From the NCBI GenBank assembly GCA_902801425.1, contig CADCIQ010000053.1:1-47899 (forward strand): a stretch of DNA of 47,899 bases, written 5' to 3'. This DNA comes from an uncultured Bacteroidales bacterium. GTDB lineage: Bacteria; Bacteroidota; Bacteroidia; Bacteroidales; Bacteroidaceae. Each line of letters opens with the position of its first letter. Positions within the stretch are counted from its first letter, which is position 1. Shown here one piece after another: positions 23,207 through 33,472 of this stretch. Position numbers and translations under genes: made by a program. Below the pieces are notes generated by a model that saw nothing but the letters and a program-made list of their open reading frames with translations, ran no database searches and was not told where the DNA came from.

Positions 23207-26200
23207 CTACCTTGTCAATGAGAACTTCATCGACATACCGAAGTCATGGGTAGTAGTTGGATAACTACTTGACGTGAGCAACGGCGTGTTGGTCTGAGAG
23301 TCATAGTAAAGACTCATTGTGAGCAACTTCGATATTGTATAATCGGCAGAGAAACTGAGCTTAAACGCCTTGTTTCCGCTACTTGCCGTACTCGTGCCTG
23401 AACCAATATCGCGAGTAATCGCAGCCTGATTACGCAGACTGAGATCAAGTCGGAGATTCATGTCATGATTGAATGACTTCTTGGAATTCTTTGAAGAAGA
23501 CTTCGACTTATTCTTGGCCTCATCGTCAGACTTGCCATTACCATTGCTACGAGTCTTGACAAGACGTTTGTTTCGTCCAGAGAAACTAAAGTCATTTATC
23601 TTGTATCCACAGCCAACGACGAAATCCTTAGAGAGAGTTTCGTTGATTTGAACGCTTGCCATTGAAAGTCCAAGCACTCGTGTGGTGCGATACTCAACCT
23701 TGAATGTCATATTGTTTTTCATCGTGACATCTACGCCTATAAGTGGCGAGAACGCCTCGTTGATACTTACCTGAGAGACATCATACATACTGTTCGGCAC
23801 AGGAATATTTGTTCCACTCGTACCGTCAAGGATGAAACCGAGACCATCACCCATACATGACATGAAGGTTGAATAAGACTGATATGAGCCTACTGCATAC
23901 ACGCTCTTGTATGAATGGTTGAGGTTCACGCTCTTGAAGATATTCTGGAAGAATGTCATATTGCTTAGTCCGCTGTAACGTATAGTCCAGTTTGGCAACA
24001 TACTCGTGAGAGCCGGGAAGATGCTCATTCCATCATAGCCTGTATAGGCATTGAGGAAGGCTGGCACCATAACATCCGCACTATATTTATTAACACCAGC
24101 AACCTCGCCTGGATTAAATGGCTTGCCTGCAAATTCAGCACCACTTCCAGCTGGATACAATACTCTGGCATACTGAGCCTCAACACGTGAACGATAGTCC
24201 TCAAGTGAGTTACGGAATCTATCAAACGATGCCGAATGATAGCCATTCTCCGCATTACCCATACCCTCAAAAGCAGACTTTATGGATACTGTAGTCATTG
24301 TGAATTGTCCGCTCTGTTTTGTCGGGTTGCCCTCATACATATATTGTATAGACTTTTGCCTTGTCATTGTGCGAGAAGCATTGAGGTCAATCTTCAGATT
24401 ACGCGCAGGTTCAAGTGTAGCCCTTAGATTGAATTCCTCAGTCTTGCTTGTTGCAGCGGGATTTGAAACAGCGGTATCTCCTAACCATTCATTTGCGCGT
24501 GCCTTGTCTATAAAGTCATCACCAACGAAACCAAAAGCGAAGGCAAGTCCCGGAGACAGCATATCCTTGCCATCATCGTGCTTCTGTCCGAAAGCATTGC
24601 CAACCGAAGGCTTATAACCAGGAATAGACATAGAGTACTGATTACGGTATGTAAAGTTGATATTGCGCACCGACATCAGGACACGGGCTACCGACTGTGT
24701 GAGTCTGTACCATTGCTGATCTTCTTTCTTTGGCTTGACAACAACGGTAATCTTCATAGTCACGGCAGAGTCTGCCTTGTTGAAGATTTTTATCTTGTTA
24801 TCATCCATCACCTTATATTTTACAGGAATGAGCTTACCTTCTGCATTACGTGCCGTAACAGTAAGGCTCTTCGACTTCTTGCCATGAGTAAGCACGGTTG
24901 AAGTATCGGCCTTGATCGTCACCTCACGCTCAAACCTATTTCTATTGAGTGCAAGTTGTTTTTTCTTCTCAGCCTCAGCCTTCTTTTCGTCCTTTTCCTT
25001 CTGTTCACGTTCCTTTTTCTCCTCAGCAAGTTCCTTGGCATCCTTCGCCTTAGCCTTACCACCCTTTGCCTTGGCGAGTTCTTCCTTTGACTTGTCCTCG
25101 TCATTTTTCTTCGGCTGCTTCTTAGGAACACGCTTTACAGGTTTCTTGAAACGTTCATTCACCTTCTTGAGATAAGGTATCTGGTCATAGAGCTTCTCAA
25201 GATTCAGCGTACTATTGAGCGTGAACTGACGGTTCATGCCAATGGTATTGCCGTATGACTTATTATCCTCCGTTTCCGCACCTCTCTGCCAGGTATAGCT
25301 TGAATTATAGTTTGCATCAGCATTAACCCAGTTGAATATTGGGATTAGGTTGAGCGGTGGCTTATATGAAGCCGCAAACGACTGCTGATAGTCAAGTGGG
25401 GTACCCATACGAGCTATGCTGTTCTTGACTGATTCCTTCCATTTTGAATATTCATCAGGATACAAAGCCTCATTAATCTGAGTATATGGCTCTTCAATCT
25501 CTGCATGGGTAGCACTCTGGAAATTGAGGTGAAGGTTCTTTGTCAGATCCCAGCGGATGCTGAACTCACGATCCCAAAGGAACTGTGAAGAGAAGGTTGC
25601 AGGGATTTTATTAGAAGCTCCGAGATCCTCAAGGTCACGCTCCTGAAGCTCATAATAGTAACGAGACATATCTGTATTGAACGATATATTCTGAGGCAAC
25701 CAGTTGAGACCGAATCGCTTTAATATGTCATAATACTTTGACTTGCTCTTTATCTTCTTGAAAGGCTCATACGGCTTATACACAGGAGTCCATGAATAAG
25801 ATATACCGCCCTTCCAGTTATCCTCATTTTCATAAATAGTAGTCTCACCTGTCGTGTTATTGTGAGAATGACTATATGAGAATGTGAAGTTGGCAGGGTC
25901 ATAAGGCATAGGATGACGCTTTGTAGCAATTCCGAACCTCACACCAGAAAGCGAGAAATTGGTATTTACGTTCTTCAGGACAGAGATTTGCTCAATGGTT
26001 TCACGATCACGCTTATCAGCTGCTTCAAGAGCATCATCAAGTTTCATATCAGTATCAAGCGGATTGAACTTAGGAGATGTCTTCTCGCGCGTAATACTAT
26101 AATATAATGGAGCCTCAACCTTTGCTTTCTCCGGGAAGAACTTACCGAGTTCCAGATTGGTGGTAATGCTGTATGTAGAGAAGTTATCAGTAGAGCGTGA

Positions 26201-29200
26201 AGCCACACCTTCCTCAAGTCCGCCGAATCCCTCACTTGTGTATTTACCAGAAGCATTGAAACTACCGAAGTCTGACAACTGCACGTTGAGATTTCCCTGT
26301 GCAGCCCAACCGCCAGAACTTTCAGGATCACGAAGACGAAGCTCATTGATCCACACCTCACCGCTCTTCTCTGAGTTCGAGAGGTTTCTGACACCAATCA
26401 CCATGGTCTTAACTTCGCCAAGCGTAGGATTACCCATGATGCTCATCCTGTTCTTCGGATTATCATCATCGTATGCACTAAACTCTGCATTATATGATGC
26501 CAAGCCTTCATTCTTTGCCTTGTTACGCGCCTTTTTCAATGAAGTGAGCTTGCCAAGACTGATGTTCAGCATATTTTCCTCTGGCCATACAGTCCTACAA
26601 TCAGCACTTGAATATGTGCTATATTTGCCCGGAGCAGTAAGCTTCAGCGGAATCTCATATTCATAATAGTTGCTCTTATAGTCAGAACCAAGTCGGATGA
26701 AGAGGGCAAGCTGATCATCCTGAAGGTTTGTAGAGTTTGGTTCAAGTGCATGAGCATGAACGAACATCTGCAAATTCCTATATTGGCGCATATCCAGCGT
26801 CATATTCTTATACACAGCCTTGGCATCACCGCTACTCATTCCAGTAACCGTGAAGTTCATTGCCGACTCATTACTCTCAGTAAGCTGTGGCTGTGAAGGG
26901 TCAACGACACGGGTGATTCCCGGAGGAAGCACATAGTTTACTGGTGTCTTATCGTTGTTCTCCTCAATATTCACATCACTAACCGACATCTGGGCGGTAT
27001 TCGAAGATGCCGTATTAAGGTTCTGCTCATAAACACGCCACTCTCCACGAACAAGGTCGAGGTTAGCAAAACGCAATACGACAGGCTTCTCAAAGTTCGT
27101 CATGAACATACGCATGAAGCGAATGCTCGTAAGGTCATTGATAGAACCTATCTTTTCCCTTTGTGGGGACTTGATAGGAATACGGAACTGATACCAATCA
27201 ACGGTATATCTGTTACCGTCCTTAAGGGTACGGACAGCAGTACGCTTGTCAACGATATAGTTCGTACCTACAACAAAATCCTCTGGACGGATACTTACCC
27301 TATACTGATAGTATTTCTCATACTCATTCAGGGTATAGTCCTGATTAATATCCTCCACATCGGGGGTTGTCTTGTATGAAGAGTCAAAGCTGCTGTTGCT
27401 CTCAGGAGAGTTGCCCTGCGGGTTGTTGATATACTTATATCTTTCAAGGATTGACACTTTACGCTGGTCAAGATCAGAGCCACGGTAATAGCAATAGTTA
27501 TCACCGGCAGGGTCGGCATTGATAGAATCAAGGGCAGAACCGGTCACGTTGGCACGAGCGTATGCAAGGAAGTCCTGATAGGTTCTGAATGACCTTTCCT
27601 CTTCATCGGTAAGACCATTGAGACCAACATCTTGCTTGTTGCGTGAACCTCCTGTTGTGGCAAAGGCGTATGTCACAGTACTCTGTGTCGGTATCCTACC
27701 CCACTGTGATTCGGTATATGAATTACTACCATCCACAGGCATACCACTCTCATAGAACTTCTTGCCATCGCTAAGCACATCCTCGGAAATATCACCAAGG
27801 TTGAAGTACAGATCACCACCATGTTGTGATGCTGTACCATCCTGACGAGTATAGATAAACGGATCAAGCATCCAGAACTCGATATACTCGATATTGGCAG
27901 CCTCGAAGTCATTTGTGTCAAGCTTACGCATCATACCTCCCCAGGCATTAGTTGGCTGCATGAGATGTCCTGCCTGATCTAGTTTGGTTGTAAAGTTGTA
28001 TGGACCTCTTTCCTGTGGGTAATATGCGAGATTAAGAATTGACAACGTACTCGTAGTACCTGAATATGCACTATGATTACGGTTAGGGAACACCTCATCG
28101 GTAGGGACTTCACGCACATAGTGGTTTGAAAGCTGTGCTACATCACTCTTGATATGACTCGGAGTAAGCGTTGAACCACTTCTCGTAAACAGAGGGTCGA
28201 TGTTATACCATGCAAGTCGGGCTCTGTTAAAGCCACTTGTCAAACCTGACTTATCTGATGACTCCTTGAAATATGAAGGTACGCTTGAGAGCATCCACGA
28301 TGTTGGGTTGCTGACATCAATACCCGATTTCGTTGATTCAAAGTCGTCAATATAAGATGCATTGTCCTGAGTTCCACTTGCCTGTCCTGCTATGAGTTGC
28401 GCAAACTCACCGTTAAGCTGGATATTCGAAGGCTGGGAAACATGAAGGAAAGGAACCTTATTGAGCATATTGGTCAACCATTGGCTTTCCTTCTTCCAAC
28501 TTAGGTTCACACCCCAGATAGTATTGCTCAGAGGCTCTGCACCCATCTGCACCTTTGTCGTAAGACTCTGCTCGGAAAGATGCTGTATCGTACCGCTCAT
28601 CTGGAAATCCTTCGTGAAATCATATTCCCAGTTAAGTCCAAACATGGTCTTTCGCTGCTGGCCATAGTCGGTATTGCTCTCAAGCGATACGTTTATTGAA
28701 GTTCCTGCATCTATAATACTCTGATTAAGAATCGTTACCTCACCGGCAGAATAGTCAACGGAATAGTCACTTCCCTCCGTCAAGGTCACACCTCCGGCTG
28801 TAACGGTAACAGATCCCTGTGGCACATTATACGCTCCAAGCGAAATGACGTTGGCGGCATTTCCCTTGAACTGTCCCTGAAGCATATACTTATCCTTCTC
28901 GGCTATCTGCTTTGCAACGGTCTTCGTAGAGTCGTAAAGCTCGGTATATGCATACTTCCTTGCCCTCTCCTCATCAACACCATTATCCTTGAGATATTGA
29001 TAGAGGCTCTTTCCGAATGGCTCTACCTTCGGAAGGAATATGCGGCCGTTGCTAACGGTATAGCCTTCAACGAAATCGAAGTAACCATTAGGATTTGCCT
29101 TATTGTTATTATCCAGACGGTCAGCACCAAGAACTTGAAGCAGAGGCGTTTTTTTCACCTGTGACTCTGGCAGATAGTTGAGATAGACGCCTGCTGTATC

Positions 29201-30949
29201 ACTCTGGAACTTGACATCAAGCCTGAACTTCTCCTTCTCTACCGTTGATGCGAGATAATACACGTTCTTCATCATCAAAGGCCAGTTGCCCTGACTTGGA
29301 TTGCTCGAAGTGTTCTTCAGCGATTTTACAAAAAGCGCCTTGTTCACATCGTTTATCTGCGAAGCGAAATCTCCCACCTGATAGGTTCTTCCGTTATAGG
29401 TATATTCGAATGCAACGGCAAGCACCTGATCCGTCTGAAGTGTTGACTTCAGGGATATGTAGCCGAGTGCAGAATTAATCGTATATTCCGAAGGTGAAAG
29501 CTGACGAGCCTTTTCAAGTTTCTCATAGTCAACACCACCTACAAAATCAGGAATACCGTCAAGCAAACTTGCTGTCTGGTCAATGTTTCGCGCATCTGAA
29601 TAGCTTGTAACCAGAGTATTATACTCGTTGTTGGCTGTATTATCTGGTATGGAGTTCTCATTTCCTCCTGTCCATTGCTTATTTCTCGGAACACCCTCAC
29701 CAAGGTCCGTGAATGCTATGATGTTACGGGTTTCCGAAGTCTGGCCAGTCTTATTTGTCACCCAGATCTCCACACGGGTTATATTTACACCTGTGGCGAG
29801 GGTTGGCAACTGAGTAAGTGCCCTGTCATAGTTGTTGCGGAAAAACTGTGAAAGGAAGAAGTGACGATTCTCCTCATAGTTGGCAGCATCAATCTCAAAA
29901 GGAGTAAACTGAGCACCGCCCTTACTACTCACGCTCTTTGAGTTTGATTTCTTCTGCGAAACAACGGTCTGCAACTTGAGCTTGCCAAACTGCATATCCG
30001 TTCTCAAGCCAAAGAGCGATGTTGCACCCGTGACGAGAGAAGAGTTTGACGGAAAACTGACATTACCAGCCTCCACAAGTTTTATAATCTCGTCCTCCTT
30101 GCCCTCGTACTTCAGTTTCATGTTCTGGGTATCAAAGTCGAAGGTAGCATCGGTGTTATAGTTAAGGTTCATGTTTACCTTATCACCCACCTTGCCATTC
30201 ACGTTGAGGTTTATCTTCTCGTCAAAGTCTATTGATGTCGTATTTCTGTTTCGGATAGGAAGAGAAGGATTATCAATAGACTTCAGAGTCGCACCAAACT
30301 TCAGTTCGGCAGTTCCCTGGGTCTTAATCCTCACGCCACCAGGACCAAAGATTTTCTCAGCAGGTCCAAGTTCGAAGTGCATATCCGTAAAGCTGAACTT
30401 ATCCTTGCCCTTTGTCTCGTATATCTCGGTGTTCTTTGAGCGGAAATACTCAGCCATTTTCTGCTTCTCCACCCATTTCTGGTATTCCTGAACAGTCATC
30501 ATCACAGGCGCAGTAACCCATGTGTTGCCCATTCTCGTACCAATCACATAGCGGTCAAGGGTATCGTTATACACCACCTCTTGCTTGACATTCTCAGGAC
30601 GGTTGAGGTCAGTTGACCCTTGTTCAAGATCATCGTATGTAATTGGCATTGTGCGCTGAATCTTCCAGCGAGGATGCAGAAGGCTATCAGGAATAGTATC
30701 TTCCTGAATAGTTATCTGTTTTTTTATCTCAATCTTCTTTCCTTGTGGCTTTGCATTATCCTCATCATCCACATGGTCTTCCGGAGCACCCTGCGGACGT
30801 GTCGTATTGCTATGCCTCCTTGCCGTCTTATCATCCTGGACAGACACTGTTCCCCATATCATCGTCGGCATAACGATGAGAAAAATCCCAAGCAATATCT
30901 TCGTCAGAAGTAAAAAGCCGGAAAATCTTTTCTTAAGGGAACTTTTCAT
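23207..30949 (-). CDS. sprA: SprA, outer-membrane translocon of the type IX secretion system
   Basis: SprA (Sov in Porphyromonas) forms the very large outer-membrane barrel through which type IX cargo leaves the cell. About 2580 residues is the expected giant size. I start at 30949 (MKSSLKKRFSGFLLLTKILL), which gives a signal peptide; the frame extends 7 codons further without similarity. The N-terminal third contains 'INLNVNGKVGDKVNMNLNYN' and 'NVSFPSNSSLVTGATSLFGL', hallmark SprA segments, and a related LNGEFAQLIAG motif follows. The C-terminal half is rich in alternating aromatic beta-strand sequence, ending SMKFSLTR. Roughly residues 1930-2000 are a lysine/glutamate-rich insert (KKPVKRVPKKQPKKND, KEREQKEKDEKKAEAEKKK). 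It lies 54 bp after ruvA, an arrangement conserved in Bacteroidetes. Secreted pectinases encoded nearby are likely clients. Confidence 0.95.
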   Translation of the reverse strand: MKSSLKKRFSGFLLLTKILLGIFLIVMPTMIWGTVSVQDDKTARRHSNTTRPQGAPEDHVDDEDNAKPQGKKIEIKKQITIQEDTIPDSLLHPRWKIQRTMPITYDDLEQGSTDLNRPENVKQEVVYNDTLDRYVIGTRMGNTWVTAPVMMTVQEYQKWVEKQKMAEYFRSKNTEIYETKGKDKFSFTDMHFELGPAEKIFGPGGVRIKTQGTAELKFGATLKSIDNPSLPIRNRNTTSIDFDEKINLNVNGKVGDKVNMNLNYNTDATFDFDTQNMKLKYEGKEDEIIKLVEAGNVSFPSNSSLVTGATSLFGLRTDMQFGKLKLQTVVSQKKSNSKSVSSKGGAQFTPFEIDAANYEENRHFFLSQFFRNNYDRALTQLPTLATGVNITRVEIWVTNKTGQTSETRNIIAFTDLGEGVPRNKQWTGGNENSIPDNTANNEYNTLVTSYSDARNIDQTASLLDGIPDFVGGVDYEKLEKARQLSPSEYTINSALGYISLKSTLQTDQVLAVAFEYTYNGRTYQVGDFASQINDVNKALFVKSLKNTSSNPSQGNWPLMMKNVYYLASTVEKEKFRLDVKFQSDTAGVYLNYLPESQVKKTPLLQVLGADRLDNNNKANPNGYFDFVEGYTVSNGRIFLPKVEPFGKSLYQYLKDNGVDEERARKYAYTELYDSTKTVAKQIAEKDKYMLQGQFKGNAANVISLGAYNVPQGSVTVTAGGVTLTEGSDYSVDYSAGEVTILNQSIIDAGTSINVSLESNTDYGQQRKTMFGLNWEYDFTKDFQMSGTIQHLSEQSLTTKVQMGAEPLSNTIWGVNLSWKKESQWLTNMLNKVPFLHVSQPSNIQLNGEFAQLIAGQASGTQDNASYIDDFESTKSGIDVSNPTSWMLSSVPSYFKESSDKSGLTSGFNRARLAWYNIDPLFTRSGSTLTPSHIKSDVAQLSNHYVREVPTDEVFPNRNHSAYSGTTSTLSILNLAYYPQERGPYNFTTKLDQAGHLMQPTNAWGGMMRKLDTNDFEAANIEYIEFWMLDPFIYTRQDGTASQHGGDLYFNLGDISEDVLSDGKKFYESGMPVDGSNSYTESQWGRIPTQSTVTYAFATTGGSRNKQDVGLNGLTDEEERSFRTYQDFLAYARANVTGSALDSINADPAGDNYCYYRGSDLDQRKVSILERYKYINNPQGNSPESNSSFDSSYKTTPDVEDINQDYTLNEYEKYYQYRVSIRPEDFVVGTNYIVDKRTAVRTLKDGNRYTVDWYQFRIPIKSPQREKIGSINDLTSIRFMRMFMTNFEKPVVLRFANLDLVRGEWRVYEQNLNTASSNTAQMSVSDVNIEENNDKTPVNYVLPPGITRVVDPSQPQLTESNESAMNFTVTGMSSGDAKAVYKNMTLDMRQYRNLQMFVHAHALEPNSTNLQDDQLALFIRLGSDYKSNYYEYEIPLKLTAPGKYSTYSSADCRTVWPEENMLNISLGKLTSLKKARNKAKNEGLASYNAEFSAYDDDNPKNRMSIMGNPTLGEVKTMVIGVRNLSNSEKSGEVWINELRLRDPESSGGWAAQGNLNVQLSDFGSFNASGKYTSEGFGGLEEGVASRSTDNFSTYSITTNLELGKFFPEKAKVEAPLYYSITREKTSPKFNPLDTDMKLDDALEAADKRDRETIEQISVLKNVNTNFSLSGVRFGIATKRHPMPYDPANFTFSYSHSHNNTTGETTIYENEDNWKGGISYSWTPVYKPYEPFKKIKSKSKYYDILKRFGLNWLPQNISFNTDMSRYYYELQERDLEDLGASNKIPATFSSQFLWDREFSIRWDLTKNLHLNFQSATHAEIEEPYTQINEALYPDEYSKWKESVKNSIARMGTPLDYQQSFAASYKPPLNLIPIFNWVNADANYNSSYTWQRGAETEDNKSYGNTIGMNRQFTLNSTLNLEKLYDQIPYLKKVNERFKKPVKRVPKKQPKKNDEDKSKEELAKAKGGKAKAKDAKELAEEKKEREQKEKDEKKAEAEKKKQLALNRNRFEREVTIKADTSTVLTHGKKSKSLTVTARNAEGKLIPVKYKVMDDNKIKIFNKADSAVTMKITVVVKPKKEDQQWYRLTQSVARVLMSVRNINFTYRNQYSMSIPGYKPSVGNAFGQKHDDGKDMLSPGLAFAFGFVGDDFIDKARANEWLGDTAVSNPAATSKTEEFNLRATLEPARNLKIDLNASRTMTRQKSIQYMYEGNPTKQSGQFTMTTVSIKSAFEGMGNAENGYHSASFDRFRNSLEDYRSRVEAQYARVLYPAGSGAEFAGKPFNPGEVAGVNKYSADVMVPAFLNAYTGYDGMSIFPALTSMLPNWTIRYSGLSNMTFFQNIFKSVNLNHSYKSVYAVGSYQSYSTFMSCMGDGLGFILDGTSGTNIPVPNSMYDVSQVSINEAFSPLIGVDVTMKNNMTFKVEYRTTRVLGLSMASVQINETLSKDFVVGCGYKINDFSFSGRNKRLVKTRSNGNGKSDDEAKNKSKSSSKNSKKSFNHDMNLRLDLSLRNQAAITRDIGSGTSTASSGNKAFKLSFSADYTISKLLTMSLYYDSQTNTPLLTSSSYPTTTHDFGMSMKFSLTR

Positions 30950-31003
30950 ATTTTTATCTATAGCCCGCAAACAGAGTGAGGGGCTATCGGTAAGATGCTG
31001 TTT

Positions 31004-31633
31004 CTACTTTATCAACTTCAACGCTTGTTTTATAACCTGTTCTACAGGCAGTTCCGGATGAGCCTTGAGAATATCCACAACCACCTTCTGACTTGGTGCC
31101 GGAGAGAATCCGAGCATGGTAAGAGCACCTACAGCCTCATCACGCACCTCATTCTGCTCAGCAGAAAGGACTGGCATACCAGCAGCCGCAGCACTTGACT
31201 GCAAATCGGCAATAAGTCCGCTTGCAGCCATCTTGTCTCGAAGATCCACGATAATACGCTGAGCTGTGCGAAGCCCAATACCCTTGACTGACTTCAGCAT
31301 CTTCTCGTTACCAGAGGAAATGACATTAACCAATTCCGTAGGAGTAGTGGCAGAGAGAATCATACGAGCCGTATTGCTACCCACACCGCTCACGGTGATA
31401 AGCATACGATACAATTCACGCTCCTGCTTGTTTACAAAGCCATAGAGAGTGTATGAATCATCACGTCCACCAGTCATTATAGCCTCGTGAATATATAGCT
31501 TCACTTCCTTTTTTGTCTGGATAGCCGTATAAGTGTTAAGGGAAATATTGATACCGTACCCCACACCAGCTGCCTCTACGACGGCAAGCGTAGGAGTCAC
31601 CTCCGTCAATTCGCCTTTAATGTATTCTATCAT
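31004..31633 (-). CDS. ruvA: Holliday junction DNA helicase subunit RuvA
   Basis: RuvA tetramers bind Holliday junctions and load the RuvB motor for branch migration. I start at 31633 ([20 protein letters not shown], 209 residues, a normal length). The longer frame to 31807 reads through intergenic sequence. Domain order is an N-terminal OB fold (1-63), tandem helix-hairpin-helix motifs ('[17 protein letters not shown]' and '[20 protein letters not shown]') and a C-terminal RuvB-contacting three-helix domain ('[20 protein letters not shown]'). It is the first gene of a probable ruvA-sprA transcript. Confidence 0.96.
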   Translation of the reverse strand: MIEYIKGELTEVTPTLAVVEAAGVGYGINISLNTYTAIQTKKEVKLYIHEAIMTGGRDDSYTLYGFVNKQERELYRMLITVSGVGSNTARMILSATTPTELVNVISSGNEKMLKSVKGIGLRTAQRIIVDLRDKMAASGLIADLQSSAAAAGMPVLSAEQNEVRDEAVGALTMLGFSPAPSQKVVVDILKAHPELPVEQVIKQALKLIK

Positions 31634-31803
31634 TTCAATCTTGTTTATTATTATAAATAATAACGTGCACGCATATAGTATTATTGTATATGCCATTAAA
31701 ATGAAATATAAATTAACGTCAATTCGATGAAAACAAAAAACGCTTGCACTTTGCCTTGAAACAGTAATTAAGACGGGAATTGAAACATCAATTTGGACAA
31801 AAA

Positions 31804-31979
31804 GCAACTACTCAGCACCCACTCGTAGTGGTATTATTTTTTACGCGAATTTCCGTAAATCAACCACAAATTATCCGATAATTATTGTTGTTTACATATT
31901 GAATAAAAGAATTTACGATTTAATTCACGAGCATTTACGTTCGTCGAAGGCAAATATCAAGGGTTACTGAGTTGTTACG
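31804..31979. mobile_element. MITE-like repeat, copy B
   Basis: It shares about 170 bp with 15380-15552, from CTCAGCACCCACTCGTAGTG to the terminal CTGAGTTGTTAC (31968-31979). The right terminal repeat is intact and the left one is degraded (GCAACTACTCAG). Differences between copies are scattered single bases and short indels, as expected from independent drift of a mobile element. Confidence 0.75.
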
Positions 31980-32117
31980 ACAAAAAGTGATGAGAGTCTA
32001 TGCCGTAAGGCTAATTAATGTCCTAATTAACGTATGTGATTTAACAGACTACCCCCATAACCCTGACTTTTCTTCTATAATCCTCCCTTGTTCCTACCAA
32101 CAAAGTCCGATGATAAT

Positions 32118-32209
32118 ACCATTATAATACCATTATATTACCATTATAATACCATAATAATACCATAGTTTATTGTATTATTATGGTATCTTTATGGTAT
32201 TTATATGGT
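32118..32209. repeat. 11-bp period array: five forward ACC units, three inverted GGT units
   Basis: ACC occurs at 32118, 32129, 32140, 32151 and 32162, exactly every 11 bp, within units reading ATAATACCATT or close variants. GGT occurs at 32185, 32196 and 32207, again every 11 bp, and a further GGA lies one base off register at 32219. The array could form a long AT-rich hairpin. Five-unit forward and inverted-unit organisation matches the arrays at 4263 and 15112. Confidence 0.75.
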
Positions 32210-32391
32210 ATTTACATAGGAGCCAAAGCGTAGGCATGACGGAGATAAATTATAAAGTGAAAAATACAAGTTACAAATTGTACTTTGTAAATGGTAAATT
32301 GTACATGATAAGTCCTTCCCCTACAATCGGATGGATAGGTTCCTAAAACCGAACCATATCACAAAGAAATACTCTTTTTCCTCGCCAAACA

Positions 32392-32423
32392 TTTGGCAAT
32401 ATCAGATATTTTGTTTATTTTTG
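32392..32423 (+). promoter_or_regulatory. promoter TTTG-N20-TATTTTTG for the lipoprotein gene
   Basis: TTTG at 32392-32395 and TATTTTTG at 32416-32423 match the Bacteroidetes promoter consensus at close to ideal spacing. Transcription would begin near 32430, giving a leader of about 35 nt. Confidence 0.65.
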
Positions 32424-32465
32424 CACCCAGAAGCTAAAATCAAAGACACACAAAACGTCTGCAAT

Positions 32466-33149
32466 ATGAAACACATAGGAATTATCGCAATCATAATGTT
32501 ATTGTCAACTACATTCTGCTCTTCATGCGATCGTCACAAGAGAGACAAGCAGGACACGCATGAAGCGCCTACGACTATCGCCCAAGACACAGATCGCCTG
32601 ATACTCGACTATAAGCGGATTGTTAAGGACGAAAGTTATTCTTCCTTTTACAAAAAGACCTTGAAGGACGGCAACTTCAACGATTTCTTCATCGCACAGG
32701 ACATCGGCGGATACGTATTCCTTATCTACGAGTCTGCCAAGGACAAGTGCCACCGCATAGATTTCTGTGACGAATACACAAACGCTGGATTACCAAGAAT
32801 TAAAGGTTTCCCAAGTCCTGACGGAAAATATGTGTATGTCATCGGAAACATTATGGCTAATAGTACGGGATGGATCAACACCTTCATAGTATATCAGGTC
32901 AACACAAGCACGTTTAAGGTGGAGTATATAAACGCTGTTGCTGCATGGAAATTGGAGAAGGACGGATTCACCGTTGCATCCCAGACACGTTGCACAACTC
33001 CAGAAGCCACATGTTCCGCAGAAATGGATTTCGCATTTGAAGATATCACCTATGGCTTTGACGGCAAGATCAAGCATCGCAGTAAGGAATACCCTTCAAA
33101 AGAGATTAAGCGCAAATACAAAAACTCAAAGCGAGGTGAAGTGTATTAA
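32466..33149 (+). CDS. predicted lipoprotein of unknown function
   Basis: I start at 32466 (MKHIGIIAIIMLLSTTFCSS, 227 residues); a frame from 32331 would run across the promoter. The signal peptide ends at a lipobox-like LSTTFC/SSC, so a Cys near residue 18-21 is lipidated. The mature part has a hydrophilic linker, then a domain with 'DFFIAQDIGGYVFLIYES' and 'GFPSPDGKYVYVIGNI', which reads like a beta-rich (possibly propeller-blade-like) fold. Four cysteines outside the signal region could pair. I do not recognise the family. It has its own promoter and a stem overlapping its stop codon, so it is probably monocistronic. Confidence 0.72.
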   Translation: MKHIGIIAIIMLLSTTFCSSCDRHKRDKQDTHEAPTTIAQDTDRLILDYKRIVKDESYSSFYKKTLKDGNFNDFFIAQDIGGYVFLIYESAKDKCHRIDFCDEYTNAGLPRIKGFPSPDGKYVYVIGNIMANSTGWINTFIVYQVNTSTFKVEYINAVAAWKLEKDGFTVASQTRCTTPEATCSAEMDFAFEDITYGFDGKIKHRSKEYPSKEIKRKYKNSKRGEVY

Positions 33150-33157
33150 CACCTCGC
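33131..33157 (+). terminator. terminator-like hairpin over the lipoprotein stop codon
   Basis: GCGAGGTG (33131-33138) pairs with CACCTCGC (33150-33157), and the TAA stop is in the loop. It is not followed by a T run on this strand, so termination by it alone is uncertain. Confidence 0.5.
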
Positions 33158-33168
33158 ACTTTGGGGAT

Positions 33169-33195
33169 AAAAAAAAAAAAAAAAAAAAAAAAAAA
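33169..33195. repeat. 27-base poly-A tract
   Basis: A run of 27 consecutive A follows the lipoprotein gene. Read on the minus strand it is a 27-T run. The exact length may be affected by sequencing or assembly error. Confidence 0.85.
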
Positions 33196-33472
33196 CGCTG
33201 ATGCTTCGTTATATTTTTATTTCTTTTATTTTTACCCTTTGGAAACAGTGTATCGTTAACCCTGTACTTAAATTTAACCTGCAATAACAATCTTTTCCCT
33301 ATAAAAAGCTCTTACCGGATGAGCATATCATTATTAACAATTAAATTTTTTCTATCTTTTTACCTTTAAGCCTTAAATACCAAAACAGATTGGAACTTTT
33401 TGCTTAATGTTATCCGTTATTTGAATATAATCTTTTACCGTTATCGAAAGCCTCTACTTTCTTAAGACGGTG

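Larger units (their letters stand above)
31634..32465. other. 830-bp intergenic region with two repeat structures and a promoter
   Basis: This gap separates divergent genes (ruvA leftward, a lipoprotein rightward). It contains MITE-like copy B (31804-31979), an 11-bp array (32118-32209) and the lipoprotein promoter (32392-32423). Near 31710 is TTAACGTCAATTCGATGAA, three changes from the core of the dispersed repeat at 14168. No gene was recognised. Confidence 0.65.

Noticed and set aside
24912-25175. 87-codon plus-strand frame inside sprA
   Set aside because: It is the complement of the lysine/glutamate-rich segment and gives a serine/phenylalanine low-complexity shadow.
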